23,359 nt of DNA, from assembly GCA_016934355.1 (NCBI GenBank), contig JAFGTA010000150.1:1-23359 (forward strand). The letters are read 5' to 3'. The position numbers and the translations under genes were made by a program. The notes under the pieces were generated by a model. It was not told the DNA's origin. It ran no database searches and was given only the letters and a program-made list of their open reading frames with translations. Origin of the DNA: Candidatus Bathyarchaeota archaeon (GTDB lineage: Archaea > Thermoproteota > Bathyarchaeia > TCS64). Of this stretch, positions 14,417 through 21,916 are shown piece by piece. Within the stretch, counting starts at the first letter, position 1, and each line of letters begins with the position of its first letter.

Positions 14417-14941
14417 TCAGCCCCACCAGAGCCAGCCAAGCCTTCGTTCGCCGATCTTCCTCAGCGACACGTGGACCCTGACCTCGGACCTCGGGCGAGC
14501 CCCGTCCACTATCATCCCGCCGTTGTTGAGGATAACGTGCCAGCCACCCGACGCATGGGCCACGAGCTCCCCTGATTTCCCGGTGGTGTTCAGGCCCTTT
14601 CCCTGCTCGTAGCTCGTGAACCTATGCTCTCTCCTCTCAAGCGCGTCTATCAGCGTGTCCTTCTTCTCCGTCTCAAGGATGAAGAAGTCGATGGGGCCGC
14701 CGTCCCTCACGTCTACAGTGTAGCCGAGGATGTCGCCCCTCGTGGATTCGAACGAAAGCACCACATAGTCGTCGAGCCCCACCCTTACGGTCTCGTCCAG
14801 AAGCGTCACCGCCATGGACTCGTCGAACATTATCTGCCGCGGAGCGGTTGGCCCGGAGAGAGCCCAGAAAGCGAACAATGCGAACAGGAACACCAAGCCC
14901 ACACGGGTTGGCGTCAGCCTGAGGCTCCGCAGCGCGTTCAC
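14417..14941 (-). CDS. Secreted or membrane-anchored beta-rich protein of unknown function
   Basis: 174 residues. A basic start (MNALRSLRLTPTR) is followed by a hydrophobic helix at about 14-30 (VGLVFLFALFAFWALSG), then a hydrophilic domain outside the membrane. No lipobox cysteine or clear signal-peptidase site is seen, so a single N-terminal anchor is likely. The outer domain alternates short beta-like strands: YVVLSFESTRGDILGYTVDV, GPIDFFILE (83-90), then GGWHVILNNGG (132-142) and VRVHVSLRK (154-162). This layout is reminiscent of small GOLD/emp24-like or Ig-like sandwiches, but that is only an impression. The start is GTG 14941, with the TATA-like gttttaatc 26 nt upstream. The DHH gene follows on the same strand; no functional link is evident. 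Confidence 0.7.
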   Translation of the reverse strand: MNALRSLRLTPTRVGLVFLFALFAFWALSGPTAPRQIMFDESMAVTLLDETVRVGLDDYVVLSFESTRGDILGYTVDVRDGGPIDFFILETEKKDTLIDALERREHRFTSYEQGKGLNTTGKSGELVAHASGGWHVILNNGGMIVDGARPRSEVRVHVSLRKIGERRLGWLWWG

Positions 14942-14962
14942 ACATGAGATTCGAGGCGAGCC

Positions 14963-14971
14963 GATTAAAAC
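14963..14971 (-). promoter_or_regulatory. TATA-like box for the secreted protein gene
   Basis: On the minus strand, gttttaatc is centred at 14967, 26 nt before GTG 14941. This supports GTG as the start and a leaderless transcript. Confidence 0.5.
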
Positions 14972-15035
14972 AGTATCGAGGCAACAAACCGAGTAAACGT
15001 CTTATCCCGATCCGCCTCATCATACCTGTGGTTCA

Positions 15036-16157
15036 ATGGATCAGAGGGAGTCTTTAGAGCGGAGGAGGAAGTCGGTACTCGCTGAGGCCGAGACCAGGGG
15101 CTTCGAGGCGGTGGTGTTCCTAAACGAGGTGATCAAGCAGAACCCGAGCAACACCATATACGTCCTCCCCATGGCGCTGGGCGACGAGCACCAGACCTTC
15201 GTAATGGACACGGGGGGCGACACGACGCTTGTGACACCCCACTGGGGCGCCCCACGGATAGAGGCCAGCGGCGAGTTCAGCAGAGTGATAGCCATCAAAC
15301 AGGAGAAGGGCCACCACATCGCAGGCACCCGGGAGGCCCTGAAGCCGTACAAGCCTGACAAGGTCTGCTTCGATCTGAGCACGGTGAGCGCCCAGATGGC
15401 TTACAGGATGTCCAAGAAGCTTGGTGTGCCGCTGACGCCGGAGAGGGATATCAGCGACCACGTCTTCAGGCTCAGGAGCATAAAGGACGACTACGAGATA
15501 GCGGAGATCAAGAGGGCAATAACACTCACCGAGGCTGGGGTCCAGATGATGATCGAGGAGACGCATCCGGGGCGGAGCGTCGAGGACCTGAAGCGGGAGC
15601 TGGACGCCAACCTCATCGAGTTGGGCGCCTACGAGTACAGCTTCGACAGCAGCATAGGCTTCGTGAAGCAGAACAAGACGGATCACCTGAAGCACGGCGA
15701 CGCCCTCAGCATAGACGTGGGAATAAGGTTGAGGACGGGGTACTGCAGCGACATGGGGCGCAACTGGCACGTCACGTGGGAGAAGGACACCGAGGACTAC
15801 ATGGACCGCGCCATGCAGGCACAGGTCGAAGGCATAAAGAACATCAAGGCAGGCGCAACAGGCAACGAGGTGCTGGCGAAAGCCAACAAGATCAACGCGG
15901 AGCACGGCTTCGAGGCGACGCCGCGGACAGGCCACCAGATCGGGCTCGACGTCCACGACTACACCATGCCCTATGCGCCGAGCTTCGGCCCCATCGAGAC
16001 CGACGGTCAGCCGTTGAAGGCGGGTATGACCCTAACCTACGAGCCTGGGCGCAGGGACCCGGAGACGGGTTACAGGGGCCACATCGAGGACATAGTGCTC
16101 GTAACCAAGGGTGGACCGGTCTGCCTCAACGAGATGCCCTACCGCGTGACGTGGTAG
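15036..16157 (+). CDS. M24-family metallopeptidase (Xaa-Pro aminopeptidase/dipeptidase type)
   Basis: 373 residues. The first 130 or so form the usual N-terminal creatinase-like domain, and the rest is the pita-bread catalytic domain. All five metal ligands can be placed: D227 and D239 in SIDVGIRLRTGYCSDMGR (one residue longer between the two Asp than usual), H300 in GHQIGLDVHD, E336 in LTYEPGR and E351 in GHIEDIVLV. H307 in LDVHD is the usual substrate-binding histidine. Enzymes of this type remove or split residues next to proline in peptides in the cytoplasm; creatinase-like relatives have other substrates. ATG 15036 has only a weak TATA-like element upstream (tcttatccc). The gene ends one base before the convergent regulator. 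Confidence 0.86.
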   Translation: MDQRESLERRRKSVLAEAETRGFEAVVFLNEVIKQNPSNTIYVLPMALGDEHQTFVMDTGGDTTLVTPHWGAPRIEASGEFSRVIAIKQEKGHHIAGTREALKPYKPDKVCFDLSTVSAQMAYRMSKKLGVPLTPERDISDHVFRLRSIKDDYEIAEIKRAITLTEAGVQMMIEETHPGRSVEDLKRELDANLIELGAYEYSFDSSIGFVKQNKTDHLKHGDALSIDVGIRLRTGYCSDMGRNWHVTWEKDTEDYMDRAMQAQVEGIKNIKAGATGNEVLAKANKINAEHGFEATPRTGHQIGLDVHDYTMPYAPSFGPIETDGQPLKAGMTLTYEPGRRDPETGYRGHIEDIVLVTKGGPVCLNEMPYRVTW

Positions 16158-16158
16158 G

Positions 16159-16788
16159 CTACCTTTCTTTCTTGGATTTCAGGTAGCTTCTGACCTCGCT
16201 CAGCTTCGCCACGTGGCCGGTGAACTCGTCGTCGCTCATCTCCAGCAGCCTCGCCATGTGTAGAACCCTGTTCAGGAGTAGGCTGTTGATTGGGCCGAAC
16301 TTCATGAAGAACCCCGAGAAGCTGCAGGCGTCGCAGATGTCCTCGCGGGGCACGGTGGATGATGCTCCCTCAAGGTACTCTGTGTACAGTTCCTCTAGCC
16401 TGCTCGCGGCTTCGAGGGATACCTCCACGCCGTGGCCCAGCTCGTTGAGGCCGTTGAGGACGTCTACGTAGCTCTGGACGGTGTTCTCCGGTATCCTGTC
16501 CTCGCTGTACGTGAAGTTCTCGGCTGAGGTGGAGTAGTAGCTTTCGATTATGTGTCCCTCGCGCCGCTCGTAGCTGAGTTTGACGACGCCGGCGTCTTGG
16601 AGCTTGTTCATGTGGTGGTAGATGTTCTGGGGGGTCAGCTTCAGCCTGCCTGATATCTCTTTCACCGTGAGGGCGTCTTCCCTAAGCATCGTCACGATGC
16701 GGCGCCTTGTCTCGTCTTCCAGAAGCTTGAACGCCTCACGCGTTATGGGTTGGACGATGGTCGGGTTTTCACCCATCACGTTCACCAC
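16159..16788 (-). CDS. ArsR-like winged-helix transcriptional regulator
   Basis: 209 residues. Residues 15-85 form a winged helix-turn-helix: FKLLEDETRRRIVTMLRED, then TVKEISGRLKLTPQNIYHHMNKLQDAGVV with the recognition helix at about 52-63, and the wing at 70-83. This closely resembles the ArsR/HTH_20 type widespread in archaea. The remaining 120 residues are mostly helical and include CDAC (C152, C155) in DICDACSFSGFF, a possible metal or redox sensor pair. Such proteins bind palindromes as dimers. The gene is divergent from the MutL-like gene across a 128-nt region with two inverted repeats, so it may regulate itself and that operon. The start is GTG 16788 (24 nt after a strong TATA box) or ATG 16776. 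Confidence 0.82.
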   Translation of the reverse strand: MVNVMGENPTIVQPITREAFKLLEDETRRRIVTMLREDALTVKEISGRLKLTPQNIYHHMNKLQDAGVVKLSYERREGHIIESYYSTSAENFTYSEDRIPENTVQSYVDVLNGLNELGHGVEVSLEAASRLEELYTEYLEGASSTVPREDICDACSFSGFFMKFGPINSLLLNRVLHMARLLEMSDDEFTGHVAKLSEVRSYLKSKKER

Positions 16789-16806
16789 GATTAAAATGTT
16801 TATTTG

Positions 16807-16816
16807 ACTATAAAAG
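16807..16816 (-). promoter_or_regulatory. TATA box for the ArsR-like regulator
   Basis: On the minus strand, cttttatagt is a near-ideal archaeal TATA box centred about 24 nt before GTG 16788. Confidence 0.55.
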
Positions 16817-16820
16817 CATG

Positions 16821-16836
16821 GTTTTATTATTAAAAC
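16821..16836. promoter_or_regulatory. Inverted repeat next to the regulator's TATA box
   Basis: The arms gtttta (16821-16826) and taaaac (16831-16836) are perfect complements around ttat. The repeat lies directly upstream of the regulator's TATA box, where the BRE would be. It is a possible operator, but AT-rich sequence makes chance more likely than for the repeat at 16875-16898. Confidence 0.35.
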
Positions 16837-16874
16837 GATTTAGTTAAATTTTCAGGCTCTGTAAATCACATAGA

Positions 16875-16898
16875 TACCTTGAGAATGAGCTCAAGGTA
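16875..16898. promoter_or_regulatory. 9-bp inverted repeat in the MutL-like gene's leader
   Basis: The arms taccttgag (16875-16883) and ctcaaggta (16890-16898) are exact reverse complements with a 6-nt spacer (aatgag). A TATA-like gttaaatttt (16843-16852) would start transcription near 16874, which would put the repeat at the very 5' end of the leader, followed by a gggggtg ribosome-binding site (16904-16910) and ATG 16917. It could be a dimer-binding operator or an RNA hairpin in the leader. Confidence 0.5.
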
Positions 16899-16916
16899 AC
16901 GGTAGGGGGTGTTTGA

Positions 16917-18680
16917 ATGGGTTCAGAAGAGAAGTCCTACCTGGTCGTCGACATAGACAGCAGGTCAACAAAGGCGATACACGTAGAGAAGACCCAGACC
17001 GGCTACAGGCTCGCAGGTATAGCCGAGACCCCGACCACGCTTGAGGCTCCCGTCCTCAACGTCACGGAGGGCGCCAGGGCCGCGCTGGGCAAGCTTGAGA
17101 AGGAGACGGGTAAGAAGTTCATGTCGAGCGGGAAGCCGCTGGACAAGTATGTCACGCTGATATCGAGCAGCACCAGCGGCGGGCTGCACATGATCGTAGG
17201 AGGCGTCGTCAGCAGGATATCCGGGGAGAGCGCCCAGAGGGCTGCCCTCGGAGCCGGCGCCCTCCTCATGGACCAGTTCACAATAGACGACAGGCGGGCC
17301 CACTTCGAGATGGTCGCGGCGCTGAGGTCGCTGAAGCCGGACATCATGCTGCTGGCGGGTGGCACGGACGGCGGCGCCGTGAGCCAGGTGCTTGACATGG
17401 CTGGGCTCATAGGCTCAGCCGACGTGAAGCCCCGCTTCGGCGCCGGCTACCCGCTGCCCCTGATATACGCCGGAAACGTGGAGATCAGGGATAGGGTGAG
17501 CAAGGCTCTCGGCGAGGCGGGTTTCGTCACCAGAATGGTGGAAAACGTGAGGCCCGTCATCAGCAAGGAGAACCTTGGACCCGCCCGGGAGGGGATATAC
17601 GACGCCTACATGGAGCATGTGATAGTCCACTCCCCCGGGTATAAGGAATTGATTAAGTGGACAGACAGGCCTGTGCTGCCCACCCAGGCGGCTGTGGGGA
17701 AGCTCCTCTACGCCTACGCCGAGGAGAGAAGCGTCAACCTCATAGGCGTCGACGTGGGCGGCGAGACCACGGACGTGTACTCGGTGTATAACGGCGTATT
17801 CAACAGGTCCCTCGACGCCAATATCGGGATCACCTACGGCGTATTGAACATCGTGAAGAAGGCGGGGCTGGGCAACGTTATGAGGTGGCTGTCCCCCGGC
17901 ACTGGCGAGCGGGAGGTCCGCAACACGGTGGGTAACATGATGCTCTTCGACTACGAGCTGCATCCCTTCCAGAAGGAGGTCCAGTCGGCCATGGCGAAGG
18001 AGGCGATAAGGCTGGGCTTGGAGAAGCACAGGGTGATAGCGTCCCGGCTTAAGGGCACCCTTGTGGATCGGACTCTGTCGGACATGTTCAATCAGGCGCT
18101 GGAGGAGACCTGCGTTGACTTGCTTAAGACCCATGTCTTGGTGGGCAAGGGGCGCATCTTCAGGGATCAGGGAGCGCTGGAGTCCGCGATGATCCTGATC
18201 GACTCGCTGCAGCCCAAGGGAGTAACAGAACTGCTGGTGGACCGCACAAGCATCATGCCTCACCTCGGGAACCTGCTGGGCGTCGACAGAGAAGCCGCGT
18301 TGCAGGTACTTGTAGAGAGGTGTCTAGTCAATCTAGGAACATGCGTAACGCCCGTCGGTAAGGCTAGGGCAGACGAGGAGGCAGTTATGGTGAAGCTGAG
18401 GACAGGCGACGGCGCGGATGTAGTTGAGTCTGTTAAGCATGGAGAGATACGTGTCGTCCCCTTGAGTGCCGGCGTAGAAGCGGAGATGACCGTGACGCCT
18501 GGTAGAGGCATGGACGTGGGCGCCGGTAGGAGCAAACTGGTAACTAGACAGGTTGTAGGGGGCGAGATAGGGGTGATTCTGGACGCCAGGGGGCGGCCCC
18601 TGGAAAGGTTCAGGGTTAGACCCGTTGTCTCAAACACGTTGCATGGGAGGGAGATGGATGCAGAGCTTGCGGTTGATTGA
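16917..18680 (+). CDS. glmL: MutL/GlmL-family ASKHA ATPase (glutamate-mutase-associated type)
   Basis: 587 residues. This is the MutL protein of the glutamate mutase locus, unrelated to mismatch-repair MutL. Visible family blocks are LVVDIDSRSTK (residues 9-19, phosphate-1), SSSTSGGLHMIVGGVV, QRAALGAGA, LLAGGTDGG, YAGN, NVRP, GVDVGGETTDVYS (phosphate-2, D279 to about 289) and PHLGN (448-452). In clostridia it is thought to act as a reactivating chaperone for B12-dependent glutamate mutase; no mutase gene lies in this window. Asp replaces the usual Gly in the phosphate-1 loop (DIDS for DIGS). Roughly 110 residues beyond the usual clostridial length form a C-terminal beta-rich extension containing TPGRGMDVGAG and GGEIGVILDARGRPL. 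The next gene overlaps by 23 nt, indicating translational coupling. Confidence 0.82.
   Translation: MGSEEKSYLVVDIDSRSTKAIHVEKTQTGYRLAGIAETPTTLEAPVLNVTEGARAALGKLEKETGKKFMSSGKPLDKYVTLISSSTSGGLHMIVGGVVSRISGESAQRAALGAGALLMDQFTIDDRRAHFEMVAALRSLKPDIMLLAGGTDGGAVSQVLDMAGLIGSADVKPRFGAGYPLPLIYAGNVEIRDRVSKALGEAGFVTRMVENVRPVISKENLGPAREGIYDAYMEHVIVHSPGYKELIKWTDRPVLPTQAAVGKLLYAYAEERSVNLIGVDVGGETTDVYSVYNGVFNRSLDANIGITYGVLNIVKKAGLGNVMRWLSPGTGEREVRNTVGNMMLFDYELHPFQKEVQSAMAKEAIRLGLEKHRVIASRLKGTLVDRTLSDMFNQALEETCVDLLKTHVLVGKGRIFRDQGALESAMILIDSLQPKGVTELLVDRTSIMPHLGNLLGVDREAALQVLVERCLVNLGTCVTPVGKARADEEAVMVKLRTGDGADVVESVKHGEIRVVPLSAGVEAEMTVTPGRGMDVGAGRSKLVTRQVVGGEIGVILDARGRPLERFRVRPVVSNTLHGREMDAELAVD
18645..18651 (+). 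promoter_or_regulatory. Ribosome-binding site fixing the start of the barrel-sandwich gene
   Basis: The sequence gggaggg inside the end of the MutL-like gene lies 6 nt before ATG 18658. This favours ATG 18658 over the in-frame TTG 18625 and ATG 18643 further upstream. Confidence 0.6.
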
Positions 18681-19536
18681 GGAAGCCCCAGTCAGGAAGC
18701 AGCGGAGGATACCCGCGAGGGGCGAGGTGCTGGTAAAGTCCGGGGACCGGGTGGAGCCTGACACCGTGGTGGTGAGGGGCGTCGTCGACAACCCGGATAT
18801 CCGCGAGCTCAGGGTGTTCGCGTCGCTGGGCGTCAGCCCCGACATGGCAAAGCACTTCATGGTGAAGGAGAAGGGCGACGACGTGGCCCGGGACGAGGTG
18901 ATCGCCATCTACAGGTCGTTCTTCGGGCGGTCCACAAAGGTGGCAAGGTCTCCCATCGACGGCAGGATAGAGACGTTCTCAGGCGGAACAGGCAGAGCCA
19001 TCATCAGGGGGCACCCCATCTCGCTTGAAGCGAGGGCACACGTGCCCGGCGTGGTCGCCGAGGTAATCGACGGCGAGGGGGCTGTAGTTGAGACACGCGC
19101 CGCCGTTCTTCAGGGCGCCTTCGGGTTGGGCGGCGAGGCGGAGGGGGCGCTCATACTAGCCGTGGACTCCCGCGACGCCCCGCTTACCTCCAACGAAGTG
19201 AAGCCCGAGCATAAGGGGAAGGTAATCGTGGGCGGCTCGGTCGCCACGTTGGACGCCCTGCGTGCGGCCGCCAAGAACGGTGTGAGCGGCGTGGTCGTGG
19301 GCGGGGTAGACCAGCGGGACCTCACCGAGTTCCTCGGCTACGAGCTGGGGCTCGGCGTCACAGGCGGCGAGGAGATCGGCTTCACGCTGATCCTGACTGA
19401 GGGCTTCGGGGTGAACCCGATGGACGACGCCAGGTTCAGTCTCCTCAGAAGGCATGAGGGTAGGGTGGCGTGCATCGACGGCACCACCCAGATCCGTTCG
19501 AGGATACTGAGGCCTGAGGTGCTCATACCCCTCTAG
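18658..19536 (+). CDS. MutL-linked barrel-sandwich-like protein of unknown function
   Basis: 292 residues from ATG 18658. Two N-terminal stretches look like biotinyl/lipoyl-type barrel-sandwich halves, as in RnfC: PARGEVLVKSGDRVEPDTVVVRG, and about 70 residues later SPIDGRIETFSGGTGRAIIRG. A third beta-rich block (VPGVVAEVIDGEGAVVETRAAVLQGAFGLGG) follows, then an alpha/beta part (GKVIVGGSVATLDALRAAAKNGVSGVVVGG) and an ending with ILTEGFGVNPM and GTTQIRSRILRPEVLIP. There is no lysine in a carrier MKM motif, so a scaffold or partner role is more likely than a swinging-arm carrier. From memory, similar proteins accompany MutL homologues in Chloroflexi-type bacteria without a known function. The 23-nt overlap with the MutL-like gene implies that the two act together. 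Confidence 0.75.
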   Translation: MQSLRLIEEAPVRKQRRIPARGEVLVKSGDRVEPDTVVVRGVVDNPDIRELRVFASLGVSPDMAKHFMVKEKGDDVARDEVIAIYRSFFGRSTKVARSPIDGRIETFSGGTGRAIIRGHPISLEARAHVPGVVAEVIDGEGAVVETRAAVLQGAFGLGGEAEGALILAVDSRDAPLTSNEVKPEHKGKVIVGGSVATLDALRAAAKNGVSGVVVGGVDQRDLTEFLGYELGLGVTGGEEIGFTLILTEGFGVNPMDDARFSLLRRHEGRVACIDGTTQIRSRILRPEVLIPL

Positions 19537-19587
19537 CGTCTGGGAAAGAGTTTAATCCCTTCTTTCGCTGTATTTGTCGATCCGAGT

Positions 19588-20934
19588 TTGACTGTTGACT
19601 TAGTAATCAAGAACGGTTTGTTAGTGTTGCCGTCGGGCGTCACGGAGGGCTCCGTGGTAGTGGACGGCGGAAAGATAGTCGGGATAGTTAGGTCTGGTGA
19701 GCCTAGGGCGGACAGGGTTGTCGACGCCTCGGGTAAGGTGGTGCTCCCGGGCATGGTGGACATGCACGTACACCTCAGGGACCCGGGTTTCCCGGAGCGG
19801 GAGAACTTCGAGTCAGGGACCCGGGCTGCTGCCGCCGGCGGCGTGACCACTGTAGTGGACATGCCGAACACTGTGCCCGCTACTGTGACCGTCAAGGCGT
19901 TCGAGGATAAGAAGAAGATAGCCAACGCCAAGAGCATCGTCGACTTCGCGTTCATCGGCGGCGCCGGAGAGGTGCCCACCGAAGACATCATCGCCGTCAG
20001 CGACGCAGGCGCCACGGCGTTCAAGAGCTTCCTCATCGCCCGGTTCAAGGAGCTGGCCGCAAGCGACTACACTCTGCTCAAGCACATGAGGACGCTGTCG
20101 GAGCTGGACAAGCCTCTGCTGGTTCACGCCGAGAACGGGAACATGGTTGACATGTTCATGGAGGAGGCGAAGGCTTCGGGCCGTACAGATCCTATGGCTC
20201 ACTGTGATTACAGGCCGGCCATCGCCGAGGTCGAGGCGACGATGCGGTGCGTCACCCTCGCCGCCGAGACGGACGCCCACCTACATGTATGCCACATGAC
20301 GGCTGCTGGGGCCGTAGACGTTGTCGAGTGGGCCCAGTCGATGGGTCAGGCTGTCACAGGGGAGACGAGCACCAACTACCTGTTGTTCACCCGGGAGACC
20401 ATGAAGGAGCGTGGCCCCTACGCCAAGGTGGACCCGCCGCTTAGGAGCAAGGACGACCAGCAAAGGCTCTGGGAGGCGCTGAACGACGGCATCATCGACG
20501 TCCTCGCCAGCGACCACGCCCCATACACCAAGGAGGAGAAGGATCGGGGCTGGGACAACATCTTCGACGCGCCAAGCGGCGGCGTAGTCATAGAGACCAC
20601 CCTGCCGCTAATGTTGAACGCCGTGAACAGGGACATGATAAGCCTTGAGCGGCTGGTGGAGGTGTTCAGCACGAACCCAGCGGTTATAAACGGGCTGTAC
20701 CCCCTGAAGGGCGACATATCGTTGGGCGCCGACGCGGACCTAGTGCTAGTGGACATGGACAGGCCGTTCAAGATAAGGGGCGAGGACCTGAAGACCATCC
20801 AGAAGATCACCCCATACGAGGGCATGGAGGGCATCGGGGCCCCGGTGATGACCCTTGTACGCGGCGAGGTCGTGTACGAGGAAGGGCAGGTAACGGGGAA
20901 GCCCGGCTACGGCGGCTTCCTTAAACCCCTCTAA
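19588..20934 (+). CDS. pyrC: Dihydroorotase-type cyclic amidohydrolase
   Basis: 448 residues of the cyclic amidohydrolase group. The metal site is complete: H60 and H62 in DMHVHLRDPG, the carboxylated lysine K146 in TAFKSFL, H180 in LVHAEN, H236 in HVCHMT and D309 in ASDHAPYT. R64 after HxH and the DMPNT block are dihydroorotase hallmarks that hold the substrate carboxylate, so dihydroorotase of pyrimidine synthesis is the favoured call. Against it, GETSTNYLLFT and the C-terminal PYEGMEGIGAPV...RGEVVYEEG resemble allantoinase and hydantoinase, and no other pyrimidine gene is nearby. The start is TTG 19588, with TATA-like gtttaatcc about 35 nt upstream. It follows the barrel-sandwich gene by 51 nt on the same strand. 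Confidence 0.78.
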   Translation: MTVDLVIKNGLLVLPSGVTEGSVVVDGGKIVGIVRSGEPRADRVVDASGKVVLPGMVDMHVHLRDPGFPERENFESGTRAAAAGGVTTVVDMPNTVPATVTVKAFEDKKKIANAKSIVDFAFIGGAGEVPTEDIIAVSDAGATAFKSFLIARFKELAASDYTLLKHMRTLSELDKPLLVHAENGNMVDMFMEEAKASGRTDPMAHCDYRPAIAEVEATMRCVTLAAETDAHLHVCHMTAAGAVDVVEWAQSMGQAVTGETSTNYLLFTRETMKERGPYAKVDPPLRSKDDQQRLWEALNDGIIDVLASDHAPYTKEEKDRGWDNIFDAPSGGVVIETTLPLMLNAVNRDMISLERLVEVFSTNPAVINGLYPLKGDISLGADADLVLVDMDRPFKIRGEDLKTIQKITPYEGMEGIGAPVMTLVRGEVVYEEGQVTGKPGYGGFLKPL

Positions 20935-21073
20935 TCCTGTTCACCTCTATTTCTTCGATCATGCTATAGAGAAGACGCGTCAAACTCGGGAAGACTAATA
21001 AAAAAAACCCGAAAGTTACCTGTGGCTGTTACCTACTACTAGAGAAAATGGGAAAAAGAGCCCCCTGGACGCC
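20935..21073 (-). terminator. Convergent intergenic region with T-run terminators
   Basis: This 139-nt gap separates two convergent genes. On the minus strand, T-runs at 21053-21057 (5 T), 21045-21048 (4 T) and 21000-21007 (8 T) follow the creatininase stop and should end its transcript. On the plus strand, ctatttcttc (20947-20956) follows the cyclic amidohydrolase stop. No gene is seen in the gap. Confidence 0.5.
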
Positions 21074-21895
21074 TCACAGCTCGTCGTACTGCCTGAGAAG
21101 CTCCAGTATGTTGTTTGACCAGTTCTCCAGAATCTTCTTCCCTGTCTCCGCCGACGCCTGAGACGGGTCACCCATGTAGCCGTCGCATATGTCCTCTACG
21201 TTGTAGGTGCCCATGGTGCTGAGGCCACTAATCTTAGGCTCGTCGCCGATTGCCTGAAAGTCGGGCAGCGCTATCCTCCAGTTGGTGGGCTCCTTCGGCA
21301 GCTTGTCCATCCTGACAGGCTCCCCCAGCGCCATCATTATGGAGGTCTCGGTCTCGCCTGCGTGTCCACTGCCCGCTCTCCCCGACTTGAGGTACTCGGT
21401 CCAGTCGTCGTCCTGGTTCTTGGTCCAAACCGTCTTGAGCAGCAGCACCTTGGAGTCGGTTCCTTCGAATATCTTCCTCGCCGCCATGTCCGTCCACATC
21501 ATGTTTCCGCCGTGGCTGCTTGTGATCAGTATCTTCTTGAAGCCCTGGCTGGCCAGGCCGAGGCAGACCTCCGTCATCACGGTGACAAGCGTCTCGGGCT
21601 GCAGCGAGATGGTGCCGGGGTACGACATGTGGTGCAGAGACATCCCGAACGGTATCGAGGGGGCGACAAGGACGCGTCTCCCAGTCTCCTTGTAGAACTT
21701 GGCGGCTGCCTTTCTCGACACCGTGGCGCCGATGGATGTATCGGTCTTTATGGGGAGGTGGGGGCCGTGCTGCTCCATGGAGCCCACGTGGACTATGACG
21801 ATTCCCGTCTCCTTCATCGCTTCCTTGACCTCGGGTGAGGTCATCTCAGATATCACGTACTTCCGCTCTGGTACACCAGAATCCTGTTTGACCAT
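21074..21895 (-). CDS. Creatininase-family amidohydrolase
   Basis: 273 residues from ATG 21895. The creatininase-family metal motif GSMEQHGPHLPIKTD supplies E41, H43 and D52; SSHGGN supplies H128, and GHAGETETS (about 177-185) is the conserved second-shell and ligand segment. The family includes creatinine amidohydrolase, the archaeal FAPy deformylase ArfB of flavin and F420 biosynthesis, and MftE-type peptidases; which of these applies is not clear from sequence. The frame stays open upstream to 22141, but it would then run into the dehydratase gene. ATG 21895 fits both the family's N-terminus and a TATA box 26 nt upstream. The protein is soluble. It follows the dehydratase small subunit by 67 nt on the same strand but has its own promoter. 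Confidence 0.85.
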   Translation of the reverse strand: MVKQDSGVPERKYVISEMTSPEVKEAMKETGIVIVHVGSMEQHGPHLPIKTDTSIGATVSRKAAAKFYKETGRRVLVAPSIPFGMSLHHMSYPGTISLQPETLVTVMTEVCLGLASQGFKKILITSSHGGNMMWTDMAARKIFEGTDSKVLLLKTVWTKNQDDDWTEYLKSGRAGSGHAGETETSIMMALGEPVRMDKLPKEPTNWRIALPDFQAIGDEPKISGLSTMGTYNVEDICDGYMGDPSQASAETGKKILENWSNNILELLRQYDEL

Positions 21896-21916
21896 GGGTA
21901 TTGGTACCGAATCTCG

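Noticed and set aside
18625..18657. Upstream TTG 18625 or ATG 18643 as the start of the barrel-sandwich gene
   Set aside because: The strong gggaggg ribosome-binding site sits 6 nt before ATG 18658, and the extra residues (MSQTRCMGGRW) look unlike a protein start for this family.
16917..18680. DNA mismatch-repair MutL
   Set aside because: The protein shares only the name. It has ASKHA phosphate loops and the LLAGGTDGG and PHLGN blocks, and no GHKL ATPase motifs.
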